Part shown: piece by piece, positions 1-8,759 of the stretch
Position numbering within the stretch: the first letter of the stretch is position 1
Layout of the letters: each line of letters opens with the position of its first letter
Source of the DNA: Microbacterium arborescens
Lineage (GTDB): Bacteria; Actinomycetota; Actinomycetes; Actinomycetales; Microbacteriaceae
DNA length: 64,000 nt
Direction of reading: 5' to 3'
NCBI GenBank assembly: GCA_003339645.1
Contig: QNUV01000041.1
Span: 372,001-436,000 of the forward strand
The notes under the pieces: model-generated
What the model was told of the DNA's origin: nothing
The model's input: only the letters and a program-made list of their open reading frames with translations
Databases searched by the model: none
Made by a program: the position numbers and the translations under genes

Positions 1-1
1 T

Positions 2-253
2 CTGCAGGTCATCCTCTACGCGTGGGCAACAGTGGCGTGCTCGCTGCTGCTCATCCCGGTCGCGCCCATGGGGCTCGTCTACAGCGTGTCGGCGATCGTC
101 TTCGGCGGGTGGTTCCTGTACGAGTCGCACCGCCTGTACAACCGCGCCGTCCGTGGCGAGCAGGCTCGCCCGATGCGCGTGTTCCACGCGTCGATCACCT
201 ACCTGACGCTCGTCTTCGTCGCCATCGCGGTCGACCCGCTGCTGCCCTTCTGA
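2..253 (+). CDS. ctaB: Protoheme IX farnesyltransferase (heme O synthase), C-terminal part
   Basis: Only the last 83 residues are in the window; the gene begins before base 1. CtaB is an integral membrane prenyltransferase that adds a farnesyl group to heme B, giving heme O, the substrate of CtaA. The visible part has two hydrophobic helices and the typical C-terminal tail of the family (a Lys/Arg-poor helix, then a basic YNRAVRG loop, [16 protein letters not shown] and a stop after DPLLPF). Its neighbour on the opposite strand is ctaA, the next step of the pathway, which supports the call. The reading frame is open to the window edge. Confidence 0.88.
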   Translation: MQVILYAWATVACSLLLIPVAPMGLVYSVSAIVFGGWFLYESHRLYNRAVRGEQARPMRVFHASITYLTLVFVAIAVDPLLPF

Positions 254-277
254 CACCGGCGCCCGCCCGCCCTGCGG

Positions 278-482
278 GGCTCGCTGGGCAGTTGGTGCCC
301 CTTCGGGGAGTGGGTTGGGGCGTGTGCTGCCAGGTGAGCTCGCTGGGTTGGGCTCGCTGGGCAGTTGGTGCCCCTTCGGGGAGTGGGTTGGGGCGTGTGT
401 TGCCAGGGGCGCTCGCGGGGTTGGGCTCGCTGGGCAGTTGGTCCCCTTCGAGGCGTGGGTTGGGGCGTCCGCTGCCAGGTGA
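278..482. repeat. Three-copy 73-bp tandem repeat
   Basis: Copies begin at 278, 351 and 424, an exact 73-base period. Copies 1 and 2 are nearly identical; copy 3 has a one-base deletion and several substitutions and fades out near 482. Each unit carries a short CCCC-TTC-GGGG hairpin and runs of three or four G (possible quadruplex). It fills most of the 379-base gap between ctaB and the next gene. No credible gene lies in this gap; the open frames crossing it are low-complexity products of the repeat. Confidence 0.9.
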
Positions 483-559
483 CGTTGCCCGGAGCGGGGG
501 CCCGGCAGCGTCTTCGGGGGCCAGCAGGGGTGCGCTGAGAACTGAGCAGAGCGTGCAGA

Positions 560-611
560 ACGGCCGCCCTCCTGACTCCCGGTGAGCCCGGGCGGTGAGG
601 AGGGCGGCCGT
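560..611 (-). terminator. Strong inverted repeat, probable terminator
   Basis: A perfect 14-base stem (560-573 with 598-611) surrounds a 24-base loop that itself contains a CCCGG/CCGGG mini-stem. It lies 21 bases after the stop of the minus-strand gene at 633-1127 and could also stop ctaB transcripts. No U-tract follows on either strand, as is common in high-GC actinobacteria. Confidence 0.7.
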
Positions 612-632
612 CCTGAACGAGTGCGGCGGTGG

Positions 633-1127
633 TCAGCGCTGCTGCGCGTCGCCGGCCGGCGATTCCAGCGTCGAGGTCGTCGCCGGGTCGGGCGCCGAGG
701 TGTCGGCGGCGCGAACCGCGGTGGTCTCGGTCGAGACGGGCGTCCCCGAGGCCGCGAGCTCCGAGCTGGCGGTCTCCGACGCCACGGGCGCCGCGACGAC
801 GGGCTCCGCTGCGGCGGGCACCGCGGTGTGGTGCTCCTGCTGCGCGCCGGCGCCGCGAACAGCAGCGGAGAGGACCGAGCTCAGCGCCGCGGTGGCGAGG
901 GCGAGGGCCAGACCGACGACACCGGCACCCAGCAGGATGCCGCCGAAGACGCCCCAGATCTGGCCGACGTAGACGTCGACACCCGTGGCGGTGTTGTCGA
1001 GAATGGTCGCCTCCATGTGGCTGAGCTTCTCGACCAGGACATAGGTGCCACCGCCGATCGCGGCAACCGATCCGGCAACGAGAATCCAGAACGGGATGCT
1101 GCGGACAATGCGGGGGTGAACGCTCAT
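633..1127 (-). CDS. Two-helix membrane protein of unknown function
   Basis: 164 residues. The first third has two predicted membrane helices (about residues 11-31 and 55-85) separated by a short loop; the rest is an Ala/Thr/Ser/Pro-rich, low-complexity acidic tail with no recognisable motif. A good ribosome site (AGGAGC) lies 5 bases before the ATG. It follows ctaA on the same strand with a 79-base gap, so it may be read with it. The position between ctaA and ctaB suggests a link to respiration or heme A synthesis, but this is only context. I do not recognise the family. Confidence 0.75.
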   Translation of the reverse strand: MSVHPRIVRSIPFWILVAGSVAAIGGGTYVLVEKLSHMEATILDNTATGVDVYVGQIWGVFGGILLGAGVVGLALALATAALSSVLSAAVRGAGAQQEHHTAVPAAAEPVVAAPVASETASSELAASGTPVSTETTAVRAADTSAPDPATTSTLESPAGDAQQR

Positions 1128-1206
1128 GGTGCTCCTTCGTGTCGCGACCGCTGTCGGCGGCCTCGAACACTCTGGGGGATCGACCTCTGCGTGCCCCTTC
1201 CGAAGC

Positions 1207-2175
1207 CTATGAGGCTTCTGTGTGCGCGACCTCTCGGGCGGCCGCGGGCGCCGCGCTGGCCAGCGGGGCCTTGAGAGACATCACGACGGCGACCATCGCG
1301 GCCACGAGGGCCACGGCGAGCACCATGTGGATGTTCACGAGCGCGATCGGCAGGCCCGTACGCGCCTGCCAGAGGCCGACCGCGATCTGCAGCAGCTCGA
1401 CGCCGAGCAGGAGGCCCGTCCATCGCTGCAGCCCGGTCGTGCGGGGGAGGCGCACCGCGCCGGAGACCAGCACGAGCGTCAGCACGAGGGTGATGTAGGC
1501 GGGCCAGCTGTGCACGTGCTGCCAGAAGATCGGGTCGAGACCGTTGCGGGCGGCCGCGTCGTCGCCGGCATGCGGTCCGGCCCCGGTGAGGAGGATGCCG
1601 ACGACGACCGTCACGGTCACCGCGAGGGTCGTCACGTGCGTCGTGATGGCGTACGCGCGGGGCACGATGCGCACGCGCGGGCCGGGAGTGGCGTAGACGC
1701 GCACGAGGAAGGCGGTCGCGAGGGCGACGAGGGCCGCGGAGATGAGGTAGTGGAGCCCCACGATGCTCGGGTGCAGGTGCAGCCACACCGTGATGCCGCC
1801 GACGACGGCCTGCACGATGATCCCGAGGCCGACGAGGAAGCTCAGCACCGGCAGCTCGCGTCGCGTGGCGCGCAGGCGGATGACGGACAGGAAGGCCAGG
1901 AGCGCGACGATGACGAGCACGCCGGTCAGGGTGCGGTTGCCGAACTCGATGAGACCGTGGATGCCCATCTCGGGCGTCGGCGTGAGCGATCCCTCCGTGC
2001 AGTAGGGCCACGTCTCGCAACCCATGCCCGATCCGGTGAGCCGGACGAGGCCGCCGGTGCCGACGATGCCGATGTTCGTGATGACGAGAAGCCATCCCAT
2101 GACGCGCGTCCATCGCGTGATGGCGGTGGGCATGATCGTCGCGACGAGTCCGGGGCGGGTTCGGACCAGTGACAT
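1207..2175 (-). CDS. ctaA: Heme A synthase (COX15/CtaA family)
   Basis: 322 residues, about eight membrane helices. The enzyme oxidises heme O to heme A for aa3-type cytochrome oxidase. The first extracellular loop has the conserved GLVRLTGSGMGCETWPYC motif with Cys53 and Cys59, followed by an HGLIEFGNR stretch; later helices hold the conserved heme-binding histidines (GLHYLISA, FWQHVHSW, VNIHMVLA). The start at 2175 is chosen because GGAGGAG sits 4 bases upstream; a longer frame to 2313 has no ribosome site and an unnatural N-terminus. A TAGACT -10-like box at 2298-2303 (minus strand) is a plausible promoter. It is divergent from sufB. Confidence 0.95.
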   Translation of the reverse strand: MSLVRTRPGLVATIMPTAITRWTRVMGWLLVITNIGIVGTGGLVRLTGSGMGCETWPYCTEGSLTPTPEMGIHGLIEFGNRTLTGVLVIVALLAFLSVIRLRATRRELPVLSFLVGLGIIVQAVVGGITVWLHLHPSIVGLHYLISAALVALATAFLVRVYATPGPRVRIVPRAYAITTHVTTLAVTVTVVVGILLTGAGPHAGDDAAARNGLDPIFWQHVHSWPAYITLVLTLVLVSGAVRLPRTTGLQRWTGLLLGVELLQIAVGLWQARTGLPIALVNIHMVLAVALVAAMVAVVMSLKAPLASAAPAAAREVAHTEAS

Positions 2176-2339
2176 CGGACTCCTCCGGGGGCGCTCGATT
2201 CGCGCCTCGTACGTTCCGGGCAGGCCCGCGGATGGGGGCGTTGCCTGTAGAATCGGCTGTGTTCGGGATGGCGGCGCGTGTGCACGTCGTCCCTCATAGT
2301 CTAGGCGCGGCATCCGCGTCCATCAGGCCCGCGAATCGG

Positions 2340-2389
2340 CATCCCCGTCCACGTGACTCCCGTCGGAGTCGGGAATGCCGGGACGGATG
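2340..2389 (+). promoter_or_regulatory. Possible leader hairpin before sufB
   Basis: In the 245-base ctaA/sufB gap, GACTCC (2355-2360) pairs perfectly with GGAGTC (2365-2370) over a CGTC loop, and flanking bases CATCC..GTCC/GGACGGATG can extend the stem. It ends 31 bases before the sufB ATG. A TAGAAT -10-like box lies at 2248-2253. No sufR gene is next to it. The regulatory role is unproven. Confidence 0.3.
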
Positions 2390-2420
2390 ACACCGTTGCG
2401 GTGCGAAGAGGAGGAAAGTC

Positions 2421-3839
2421 ATGTCGGATGTGCTGATCGACCGACCGGAACTCGAAGGCCTGGGGGTGTACGAGTTCGGCTGGCACGACACGGATGCCGC
2501 GGGCGCTGTCGCGCAGCGCGGCATCAACGAGGACGTCGTCCGCGGGATCTCGGCCCTCAAGAACGAGCCGGAGTGGATGCTGAAGACCCGTCTGAAGGGC
2601 TACCAGCTGTTCGGCCGCAAGCCGATGCCCACGTGGGGTGCTGACCTCAGCGATATCGACTTCGACAACATCAAGTACTTCGTGCGCTCGACCGAGAAGC
2701 AGGCGCAGTCGTGGGAGGACCTCCCCGAGGAGATCCGCGAGACCTACGAGAAGCTCGGCATCCCCGAGGCCGAGCGTCAGCGTCTCGTCGCCGGTGTCGC
2801 GGCCCAGTACGAGTCCGAGGTCGTGTACCACCAGATCCGTGAGGATCTCGAGGCGCAGGGCGTCATCTTCATGGACACCGACACGGCTCTCCGCGAGCAC
2901 CCCGAGTTCTTCGAGGAGTACTTCGGCACCGTCATCCCGGCGGGCGACAACAAGTTCGCGGCGCTGAACACGGCGGTGTGGTCGGGCGGCTCGTTCGTCT
3001 ACGTTCCCAAGGGCGTCCACGTCGAGATCCCGCTGCAGGCCTACTTCCGCATCAACACCGAGAACATGGGGCAGTTCGAGCGGACCCTGATCATCGCCGA
3101 TGAGGACAGCTACGTCCACTACATCGAGGGGTGCACCGCGCCGATCTACAAGAGCGACTCGCTCCACTCGGCGGTCGTGGAGATCATCGTGAAGAAGAAC
3201 GCCCGCGTTCGCTACACGACGATCCAGAACTGGTCCAACAACGTGTACAACCTCGTCACCAAGCGCGCCGTCGCTCACGAGGGCGCGACCATGGAGTGGG
3301 TCGACGGCAACATCGGCTCCAAGGTGACGATGAAGTACCCGTCGATTTACCTCATGGGCGAGCACGCGAAGGGCGAGACCCTGTCGGTCGCCTTCGCCGG
3401 TCCCGGTCAGCACCAGGACGCCGGCGCGAAGATGATCCACATGGCGCCCTACACGCAGTCGTCGATCGTCTCGAAGTCGATCGCGCGCGGCGGCGGCCGA
3501 GCCGGCTACCGCGGAGAGGTCCGGGTCGACGCGAACGCGCATCACTCGGCGAACACCGTGCGCTGCGACGCCCTGCTCGTCGACACCATCTCGCGGTCCG
3601 ACACGTACCCTGCGATCGACATCCGCGTCGACGACGTGCAGCTCGGGCATGAGGCCACCGTCTCGAAGGTGTCCGAGGAGCAGCTGTTCTACCTCATGAG
3701 CCGCGGTATGCCCGAGGACGAGGCGATGGCCATGATCGTGCGCGGCTTCATCGAGCCGATCGCGCGCGAGCTCCCGATGGAATACGCCCTCGAACTCAAC
3801 AAGCTCATCGAGATGGGCATGGAAGGCAGCGTCGGCTGA
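2421..3839 (+). CDS. sufB: Fe-S cluster assembly scaffold protein SufB
   Basis: 472 residues, the usual length. SufB forms the cytoplasmic SufBC2D scaffold on which Fe-S clusters are built. The N-terminal part contains the family stretches [16 protein letters not shown] and MPTWG; the beta-helix core carries [19 protein letters not shown] and YIEGCTAP, and the C-terminus has the SufB/SufD signature [30 protein letters not shown] lies just before the ATG. First gene of an operon sufB-sufD-Rieske-sufC-sufT; one base separates its stop from sufD. The usual SufR repressor gene of actinobacteria is not upstream. Confidence 0.98.
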   Translation: MSDVLIDRPELEGLGVYEFGWHDTDAAGAVAQRGINEDVVRGISALKNEPEWMLKTRLKGYQLFGRKPMPTWGADLSDIDFDNIKYFVRSTEKQAQSWEDLPEEIRETYEKLGIPEAERQRLVAGVAAQYESEVVYHQIREDLEAQGVIFMDTDTALREHPEFFEEYFGTVIPAGDNKFAALNTAVWSGGSFVYVPKGVHVEIPLQAYFRINTENMGQFERTLIIADEDSYVHYIEGCTAPIYKSDSLHSAVVEIIVKKNARVRYTTIQNWSNNVYNLVTKRAVAHEGATMEWVDGNIGSKVTMKYPSIYLMGEHAKGETLSVAFAGPGQHQDAGAKMIHMAPYTQSSIVSKSIARGGGRAGYRGEVRVDANAHHSANTVRCDALLVDTISRSDTYPAIDIRVDDVQLGHEATVSKVSEEQLFYLMSRGMPEDEAMAMIVRGFIEPIARELPMEYALELNKLIEMGMEGSVG

Positions 3840-3840
3840 T

Positions 3841-5025
3841 ATGACGAGCGTCACCCAGGCCCCCGCCACCGGCGAGAAGGGCCACATCGACCCTGCAGCG
3901 GCATTCGTTCCCGTCCAGACGCGGTCCGAGCGGCCGTCGTCGTACGACCCGGCCGATTTCGGCGCCCCGACGGGTCGCGAGGTCAATTGGAAGCACACCC
4001 CCATCGACCGGTTGGCTCCGCTGCTGGTCGACGAGGCCGGCCCGACCGGTGTCGTCTCGGTAGAGGTCACCGCGCCGGCCGAGGTCGAGCAGGCCCGGCT
4101 CCGCGTGGGCGATGCGCCCCGCGGCGAGGTCTTCCGTCCCGAGGACCTGCCGAGCGCCATCGCGTGGTCGCAGGAGGCCGAGGCGCCGCTGTTGCGGATC
4201 CCCGCGGGCGTCGAGCTGGCCGAGCCGGTCGTGGTCAGCCTTCGCGGCAACGGCGGCCTGGCGCACGCTCACGTCGTGATCGAGGCCATGCCGAACGCGC
4301 GGGGCACCGTCATCCTCCGCCACGAGGGGACCGCTGCTCACGCGCAGAACGTCGAGATCATCGCTCGCGACGGCTCGGCCCTGACCGTGGTCTCGCTGCA
4401 GCGCTGGGACGACGACGCGGTCCATGCCGCGGCGCATCAGGCCCGCGTCGACCGCGACGCCTCGCTCACGCACGTCGTGGTGAGCCTCGGCGGCGCGGTG
4501 GTCCGCGTCAACCCGTCGCTCGAGCTTGCCGGCGCAGGGGCCGAGGGGCGGATGTACGGTCTGTCGTTCGCCGACTCCGGCCAGCACCTCGAGAGCCAGG
4601 TGTACCTGCACCACAAGGGCCCGCAGACGATGGGCGATGTGTTGTACAAGGGCGCGCTGCAGGGCGAGAGCGCCCACAGTGTCTGGATCGGCGATGTGCT
4701 CATCGGCCCCGACGCCGTGGGGACCGACTCCTACGAGGCGAACCGCAACCTGGTCCTCACCGACGGTGCGCGTGCCGACTCGATCCCGAACCTCGAGATC
4801 GAGACGGGCGACATCCAGGGTGCAGGCCACGCCAGCGCGACCGGCCGGTTCGACGATCAGCAGCTGTTCTACCTACAGGCGCGGGGCATCCCCGAGGCCG
4901 AGGCTCGCCGCCTGGTCGTGCTCGGATTCCTCGCCGAGATCGTCCAGAAGATGGGCGTCGACGAGCTCGCGGACGAGCTGCTGGAGGCCATCGAGGCCGA
5001 GCTGGCGGCGGGAGCCGACGCGTGA
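3841..5025 (+). CDS. sufD: Fe-S cluster assembly protein SufD
   Basis: 394 residues, SufB paralogue and partner in the SufBC2D complex. The N-terminus is variable; the beta-helix core and the C-terminal motif DDQQLFYLQARGIPEAEARR are typical of the family. The ATG follows the sufB stop directly, so translation is probably coupled. Its stop overlaps the GTG of the ferredoxin gene (GTGA). Role: needed for iron entry and scaffold assembly in characterised SUF systems. Confidence 0.97.
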   Translation: MTSVTQAPATGEKGHIDPAAAFVPVQTRSERPSSYDPADFGAPTGREVNWKHTPIDRLAPLLVDEAGPTGVVSVEVTAPAEVEQARLRVGDAPRGEVFRPEDLPSAIAWSQEAEAPLLRIPAGVELAEPVVVSLRGNGGLAHAHVVIEAMPNARGTVILRHEGTAAHAQNVEIIARDGSALTVVSLQRWDDDAVHAAAHQARVDRDASLTHVVVSLGGAVVRVNPSLELAGAGAEGRMYGLSFADSGQHLESQVYLHHKGPQTMGDVLYKGALQGESAHSVWIGDVLIGPDAVGTDSYEANRNLVLTDGARADSIPNLEIETGDIQGAGHASATGRFDDQQLFYLQARGIPEAEARRLVVLGFLAEIVQKMGVDELADELLEAIEAELAAGADA

Positions 5026-5351
5026 CCGCTCAGAAGGTGCTCAAGCTCAGCGAGCTGGAGCAGGACACCGCGGTGCGCGTCGTCGTCGACAAGGTGCCGA
5101 TGGCGGTCGTCCTCGACGCCAACGGCGAGGTGCACGCGATCGGAGACACCTGCACGCACGGCGACATCTCGCTCGCCGAGGGCTTCGTGGAGGGCGACAC
5201 ACTGGAGTGCTGGGCGCACGGCTCGGCGTTCTCCCTGCGCACCGGTCAGCCCCTGAATCTTCCGGCGTACGAGCCGGTCCCCGTTTACGAGGTCACGATC
5301 GAGGGGGACGACATCCTCATCGATCCCGCCGTGACCCGCGATGTGAAGTGA
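5022..5351 (+). CDS. Rieske-type ferredoxin in the suf operon
   Basis: 109 residues, GTG start overlapping the sufD stop by 4 bases. Two Rieske ligand pairs are visible, DTCTHGD and ECWAHGS (C-x-H ... C-x2-H, 15-18 residues apart), so it should bind a [2Fe-2S] cluster through two Cys and two His. Such proteins are usually annotated as non-heme iron oxygenase ferredoxin subunit. No oxygenase gene is near; its place inside the suf operon suggests a role as electron donor for, or as client of, the Suf machinery. That role is inferred from position only. Confidence 0.92.
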   Translation: MTAQKVLKLSELEQDTAVRVVVDKVPMAVVLDANGEVHAIGDTCTHGDISLAEGFVEGDTLECWAHGSAFSLRTGQPLNLPAYEPVPVYEVTIEGDDILIDPAVTRDVK

Positions 5352-5366
5352 AGTAAGGAACCCGAC

Positions 5367-6137
5367 ATGTCTGTTCTCGAGATCCGCGACCTGCACGTGA
5401 CGGTCGAGACCGAGGCGGGGGCCACCCCGATCCTCAACGGCGTCACCCTCACGGTGCGCACCGGCGAGACCCACGCGATCATGGGGCCCAACGGCTCCGG
5501 CAAGTCGACGCTCGCCTACGCGATCGCCGGACACCCCAAGTACACCGTGACCGGCGGGTCGATCACCCTCGACGGCGAAGACGTCCTCGAGATGTCGGTC
5601 GACGAGCGAGCCCGTGCCGGCCTCTTCCTCGCCATGCAGTACCCGGTCGAGGTGCCCGGCATCACGGTCACCAACTTCCTCCGCACGGCCAAGACGGCCG
5701 TCGCGGGCGAGGCGCCCGCGATCCGCTCGTGGACCAAGGACGTCAAGCAGGCGATGGCCAACCTGCGCATGGACCCGAAGTTCGCGCAGCGCAACGTCAA
5801 CGAGGGATTCTCGGGCGGTGAGAAGAAGCGTCACGAGATCCTCCAGCTCGAGCTTCTCAAGCCGAAGATCGCGGTGCTCGACGAGACCGATTCCGGCCTC
5901 GACGTGGACGCGCTGAAGATCGTCTCCGAAGGCGTGAACCGTGCGAAGGCGGACACCGACCTGGGTGTGCTGCTGATCACGCACTACACGCGCATCCTGC
6001 GGTATATCCAGCCGCAGTTCGTTCACGTCATGGTCAAGGGCCGGATCGTCGAAGAGGGCGGGCCCGAGCTCGCCGACCGACTCGAGGAAGAGGGCTACGA
6101 CCGCTTCCTCGACGCCGACACCCCCGTCGACGCGTAG
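5367..6137 (+). CDS. sufC: Fe-S cluster assembly ATPase SufC
   Basis: 256 residues. ABC-type ATPase that drives conformational change of SufBD. Walker A GPNGSGKST is near residue 40, the ABC signature appears in the SufC-specific form FSGGEKKRHEI, and Walker B reads IAVLDETDSGLD, also SufC-specific (plain transporters have DEPT). AAGGAA precedes the ATG. The cysteine desulfurase SufS and SufU that normally follow in actinobacteria are absent; only 9 bases separate this stop from the next gene. Confidence 0.97.
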   Translation: MSVLEIRDLHVTVETEAGATPILNGVTLTVRTGETHAIMGPNGSGKSTLAYAIAGHPKYTVTGGSITLDGEDVLEMSVDERARAGLFLAMQYPVEVPGITVTNFLRTAKTAVAGEAPAIRSWTKDVKQAMANLRMDPKFAQRNVNEGFSGGEKKRHEILQLELLKPKIAVLDETDSGLDVDALKIVSEGVNRAKADTDLGVLLITHYTRILRYIQPQFVHVMVKGRIVEEGGPELADRLEEEGYDRFLDADTPVDA

Positions 6138-6146
6138 GATCGTTAC

Positions 6147-6476
6147 ATGACCGCAACACTCGCGCCCGAGAAATACGACGAGGTCACCGAGGCTCTCAAG
6201 GACGTCATGGATCCCGAGTTGGGGATCAACGTCGTCGACCTGGGTCTCATCTACGACCTCGCGTGGGACGACGAGAACGACGCTCTCATCATCCACATGA
6301 CGCTGACGTCGGCGGGCTGCCCGCTGACCGACGTCCTGGAGGAGCAGACGGCTCAGGCTCTCGACAACGTCGTGGATCGCTTCCGCATCAACTGGGTGTG
6401 GATGCCGCCGTGGGGTCCCGAGCGGATCACGGACGATGGCCGCGACATGATGCGCGCTCTGGGCTTCGCGATCTGA
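6147..6476 (+). CDS. sufT: MIP18/DUF59 metal-sulfur cluster assembly factor (SufT-like)
   Basis: 109 residues, a single DUF59 domain. Conserved family stretches are VMDPELGINVVDLGLIYDL near residues 16-34 and MTLTSAGCPL with the conserved Cys. Relatives at the end of suf operons help mature Fe-S proteins. A TAGGAT -10-like box at 6135-6140 overlaps the sufC stop and lies 6 bases before the ATG, so an internal leaderless transcript is possible. The gene closes the operon and is followed by a terminator. Confidence 0.9.
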   Translation: MTATLAPEKYDEVTEALKDVMDPELGINVVDLGLIYDLAWDDENDALIIHMTLTSAGCPLTDVLEEQTAQALDNVVDRFRINWVWMPPWGPERITDDGRDMMRALGFAI

Positions 6477-6491
6477 CGACTCCTGAAGACG

Positions 6492-6530
6492 AGCCCCCGT
6501 GACCGCCCGACGGCGGATACGGGGGCTTTC
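6492..6530 (+). terminator. Rho-independent terminator of the suf operon
   Basis: AGCCCCCGT (6492-6500) pairs perfectly with ACGGGGGCT (6519-6527) and is followed by TTC; 15 bases after the sufT stop. Confidence 0.85.
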
Positions 6531-6585
6531 GTCATGCGGCGACACCTACCGGCGCGACGCCTGGCGGCGCAGCTAGGCTCGCCGG

Positions 6586-7764
6586 ATGAGCACCCAGCCC
6601 CTCGACGCCCTCCCGCTCGAGACGCTGCGGCGACGGTCGAGCACGAAATGGCGATCGTACCCGCACGACGTCATCCCGATGTTCGTCGCCGAGACCGATT
6701 TCGCGCTCGCGGAGCCGATCACGAGTGCGCTGCGCGAAGCCGTGGAGATCGGCGACACCGGCTACACGCCGCCGCAGCCCGGTATCGCCGAGGCCTTCGT
6801 CGGGTTCGCCCACCGCCGATGGGGATGGACGGTCGACCCGAGCCGGGTCCGCTGGACCGGGGACGTCATGATGGGCGTCGTCGAGCTCCTGCGCGCCACG
6901 GTCGCTCCCGGTGACCGGGTCGTGGTCAACCCCCCGGTGTACCCGCCGTTCTTCGATACGGTCGCCGAGGCGGGGGCCATCGTCGAAGAGGTGCCGCTGA
7001 CCGACACCGGCTCGGGCTGGGAGCTCGATCTCCACGGCATCGAGCGGGCCCTCATCGGCGGCGCGCGAGCTGTTCTGCTCTGCAACCCCCACAACCCGAC
7101 GGGAACCGTGCACTCGGTCGAGTCCCTGCGAGCACTCGCTGCTCTGGCGCACCGATACGGCGCCGTCGTGATCAGCGACGAGATCCACGGACCCCTCACG
7201 GGCGGTGAGGTCGCCTTCGTCCCCTTCCTCACAGCGTCGCCCGAGGCCGCCGCCGTCGGATACGCGGTGACGAGCGCATCGAAGGCGTACAACCTCGCCG
7301 GACTGAAGTGTGCGGTGATCGTCACCGCGTCCGAGGGGAATGCAGACGTCGTACGCGGGTTGCCCTGGGAGGTCGAATGGCGCACCGGCCTGTTCGGCGC
7401 GCTGTCGACGATCGCCGCGTTCTCGCCCGAATCGGATGCGTGGCTCGACAGCCTCCTCGTGCGCCTGGATCAGAACCGGCGGCTGCTGGGGGAGCTGTTG
7501 GCCGAGCACCTTCCGCTTGCGCGCTATCGCGTCCCCGACGCGGGGTTCCTCGCGTGGATCGACGTGTCGGCGTACGGCTGGGGCGATGACCCGGCCGACC
7601 CGATCCGAGAAGGCGCCCGGGTCGCCCTTCACCATGGCCCGTTCTTCGGAGCCGAGGGCGTCGGGCACGTGCGGCTCAATTTCGGCTGCGGGCCCGACGT
7701 CCTGCGTGACGCCGTCGGCCGCGTCGGCGCGTTCGCGCGTCAGACGGTGATGGCCCGCGGCTGA
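6586..7764 (+). CDS. PLP-dependent aminotransferase / C-S lyase, MalY-PatB type
   Basis: 392 residues. Fold-type I PLP enzyme; relatives cleave cystathionine or cysteine (C-S beta-lyase), some being aminotransferases. NPHNPTG is at 167-173 and the PLP lysine is Lys233 in TSASKAYNLAGLK. The N-terminus (TKWRSYP..IPMFVAETDF) is the MalY hallmark. There is no ribosome site; TAGGCT at 6574-6579 stands 6 bases before the ATG, so the mRNA is probably leaderless. It follows the suf operon but behind its terminator. A sulfur-mobilising role next to suf is attractive, but the canonical SufS motifs are missing. Confidence 0.88.
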   Translation: MSTQPLDALPLETLRRRSSTKWRSYPHDVIPMFVAETDFALAEPITSALREAVEIGDTGYTPPQPGIAEAFVGFAHRRWGWTVDPSRVRWTGDVMMGVVELLRATVAPGDRVVVNPPVYPPFFDTVAEAGAIVEEVPLTDTGSGWELDLHGIERALIGGARAVLLCNPHNPTGTVHSVESLRALAALAHRYGAVVISDEIHGPLTGGEVAFVPFLTASPEAAAVGYAVTSASKAYNLAGLKCAVIVTASEGNADVVRGLPWEVEWRTGLFGALSTIAAFSPESDAWLDSLLVRLDQNRRLLGELLAEHLPLARYRVPDAGFLAWIDVSAYGWGDDPADPIREGARVALHHGPFFGAEGVGHVRLNFGCGPDVLRDAVGRVGAFARQTVMARG

Positions 7765-7781
7765 GGCGTCCGCCGCGCCGT

Positions 7782-7840
7782 CGACTCGCCAGGGAATGCG
7801 GATGCCGGGCGCCTCGCACCCGCAGATACCGGCGAGTCGT
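7782..7840. terminator. Long inverted repeat in convergent gap
   Basis: GACTCGCC (7783-7790) pairs with GGCGAGTC (7831-7838), and an inner TGCGG/CCGCA stem extends the structure. It occupies the 89-base gap between two convergent genes, so it is a candidate bidirectional terminator. No U-tract. Confidence 0.4.
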
Positions 7841-7853
7841 CCTGCGTGCGTCG

Positions 7854-8759
7854 TCAGTTCTCGGAGCGTCCGAGCCGCCAGTAGCCCATGAACGCGACGG
7901 CGCGGCGATCCACGCCGACGGTGCCGACCAGGTGGCGTCGAAGCGTCTTGATCGCCGACGCCTCGCCGGCGAGCCAGGCGTAGAGGGGAGCGCGCTTGAG
8001 GGCGGCCCCTCCCTTGGCCGTGCGGGGCACCTCCCAGAGGATGTCGGCGTCGATGTCGATCTCCTCAACCTCGGCGCCGATGCCGGCCGGTGCCAGCCGT
8101 GCGGCGGTCTGCTCCACCGTCGAGATCAGGTGGCTGTGGCGCTGGCTCTCGTCGGCCCGCGCCGCGATCCGGCGCTCGAACCCGGGGTGGTGCGGCAGAT
8201 AGTCGAGGTCGCCGCTCGTCGGGAGCTCGAGCACGACAGTGCCGCGCGCGTCGACCGGGAGCTGTTCGAGGATCACCGCGATCGCCGGGGCGGCCGTCTC
8301 GTCGCCGGCGAGCAGGATAGCGTCGGTGTCGGCGGGCGGAACGAAATCGATTCCGTAGCTCACCCCGGTGTGCGCGCTCGTCGGCGCCAGGATGAGCACT
8401 TCGTCGCCGACGCGCGCATCCGCGATCCATGCCGAGGCCGGGCCGATGACATCGTGCGCGACCATGTCGATGTCGACTTCGCGCAGCTCGGGCCGGACAG
8501 CGCGCGTCGTGTAAGTCCGCATCACGGGGCGGGCGTCGGGGGCGAGTGCGCGCCAGCCCTCGTACCAGTCCGGGCCCGTCGGCATGGTGTCGATGGACGC
8601 GGTCTCGGTGGGGAACAGGATCTTCACGCGCTGGTCGAAGCCGGGGTCGCCGTACTCCGCCAGGTCGTCGCTGCGGAAGGTGAAGCGCCGGAAGCTCGGG
8701 GTCAGGTCGGTGATGGCCGCGACGGAGACGCGGAAGAAGTCGAGTGCGGGGCGAGTCAT
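7854..8759 (-). CDS. Siderophore-interacting protein (FAD-dependent ferric-siderophore reductase)
   Basis: 301 residues, ViuB/SIP family. It should release iron in the cytoplasm by reducing ferric siderophores with NAD(P)H. Visible features: the flavin-binding RTYTTRAVRPE region near residue 80, the ILLAGDETAAPAIAVIL nucleotide-site helix, and the C-terminal APLYAWLAGEASAIKTLRRHL plus GYWRLGRSE that mark the family. Start at 8759 is set by ATGA overlap with the upstream ABC ATPase gene. Last gene of the iron uptake operon. Confidence 0.95.
   Translation of the reverse strand: MTRPALDFFRVSVAAITDLTPSFRRFTFRSDDLAEYGDPGFDQRVKILFPTETASIDTMPTGPDWYEGWRALAPDARPVMRTYTTRAVRPELREVDIDMVAHDVIGPASAWIADARVGDEVLILAPTSAHTGVSYGIDFVPPADTDAILLAGDETAAPAIAVILEQLPVDARGTVVLELPTSGDLDYLPHHPGFERRIAARADESQRHSHLISTVEQTAARLAPAGIGAEVEEIDIDADILWEVPRTAKGGAALKRAPLYAWLAGEASAIKTLRRHLVGTVGVDRRAVAFMGYWRLGRSEN

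Noticed and set aside
278-482. Possible CRISPR array
   Set aside because: The 73-bp units are contiguous with no unique spacers, and no cas genes are near.
2301-4250. 649-codon open frame opposite sufB
   Set aside because: Shadow of SufB/SufD; no start site or domain.
5022-5351. Ferredoxin as part of an aromatic dioxygenase cluster
   Set aside because: No oxygenase or reductase genes are in the neighbourhood; it overlaps sufD.
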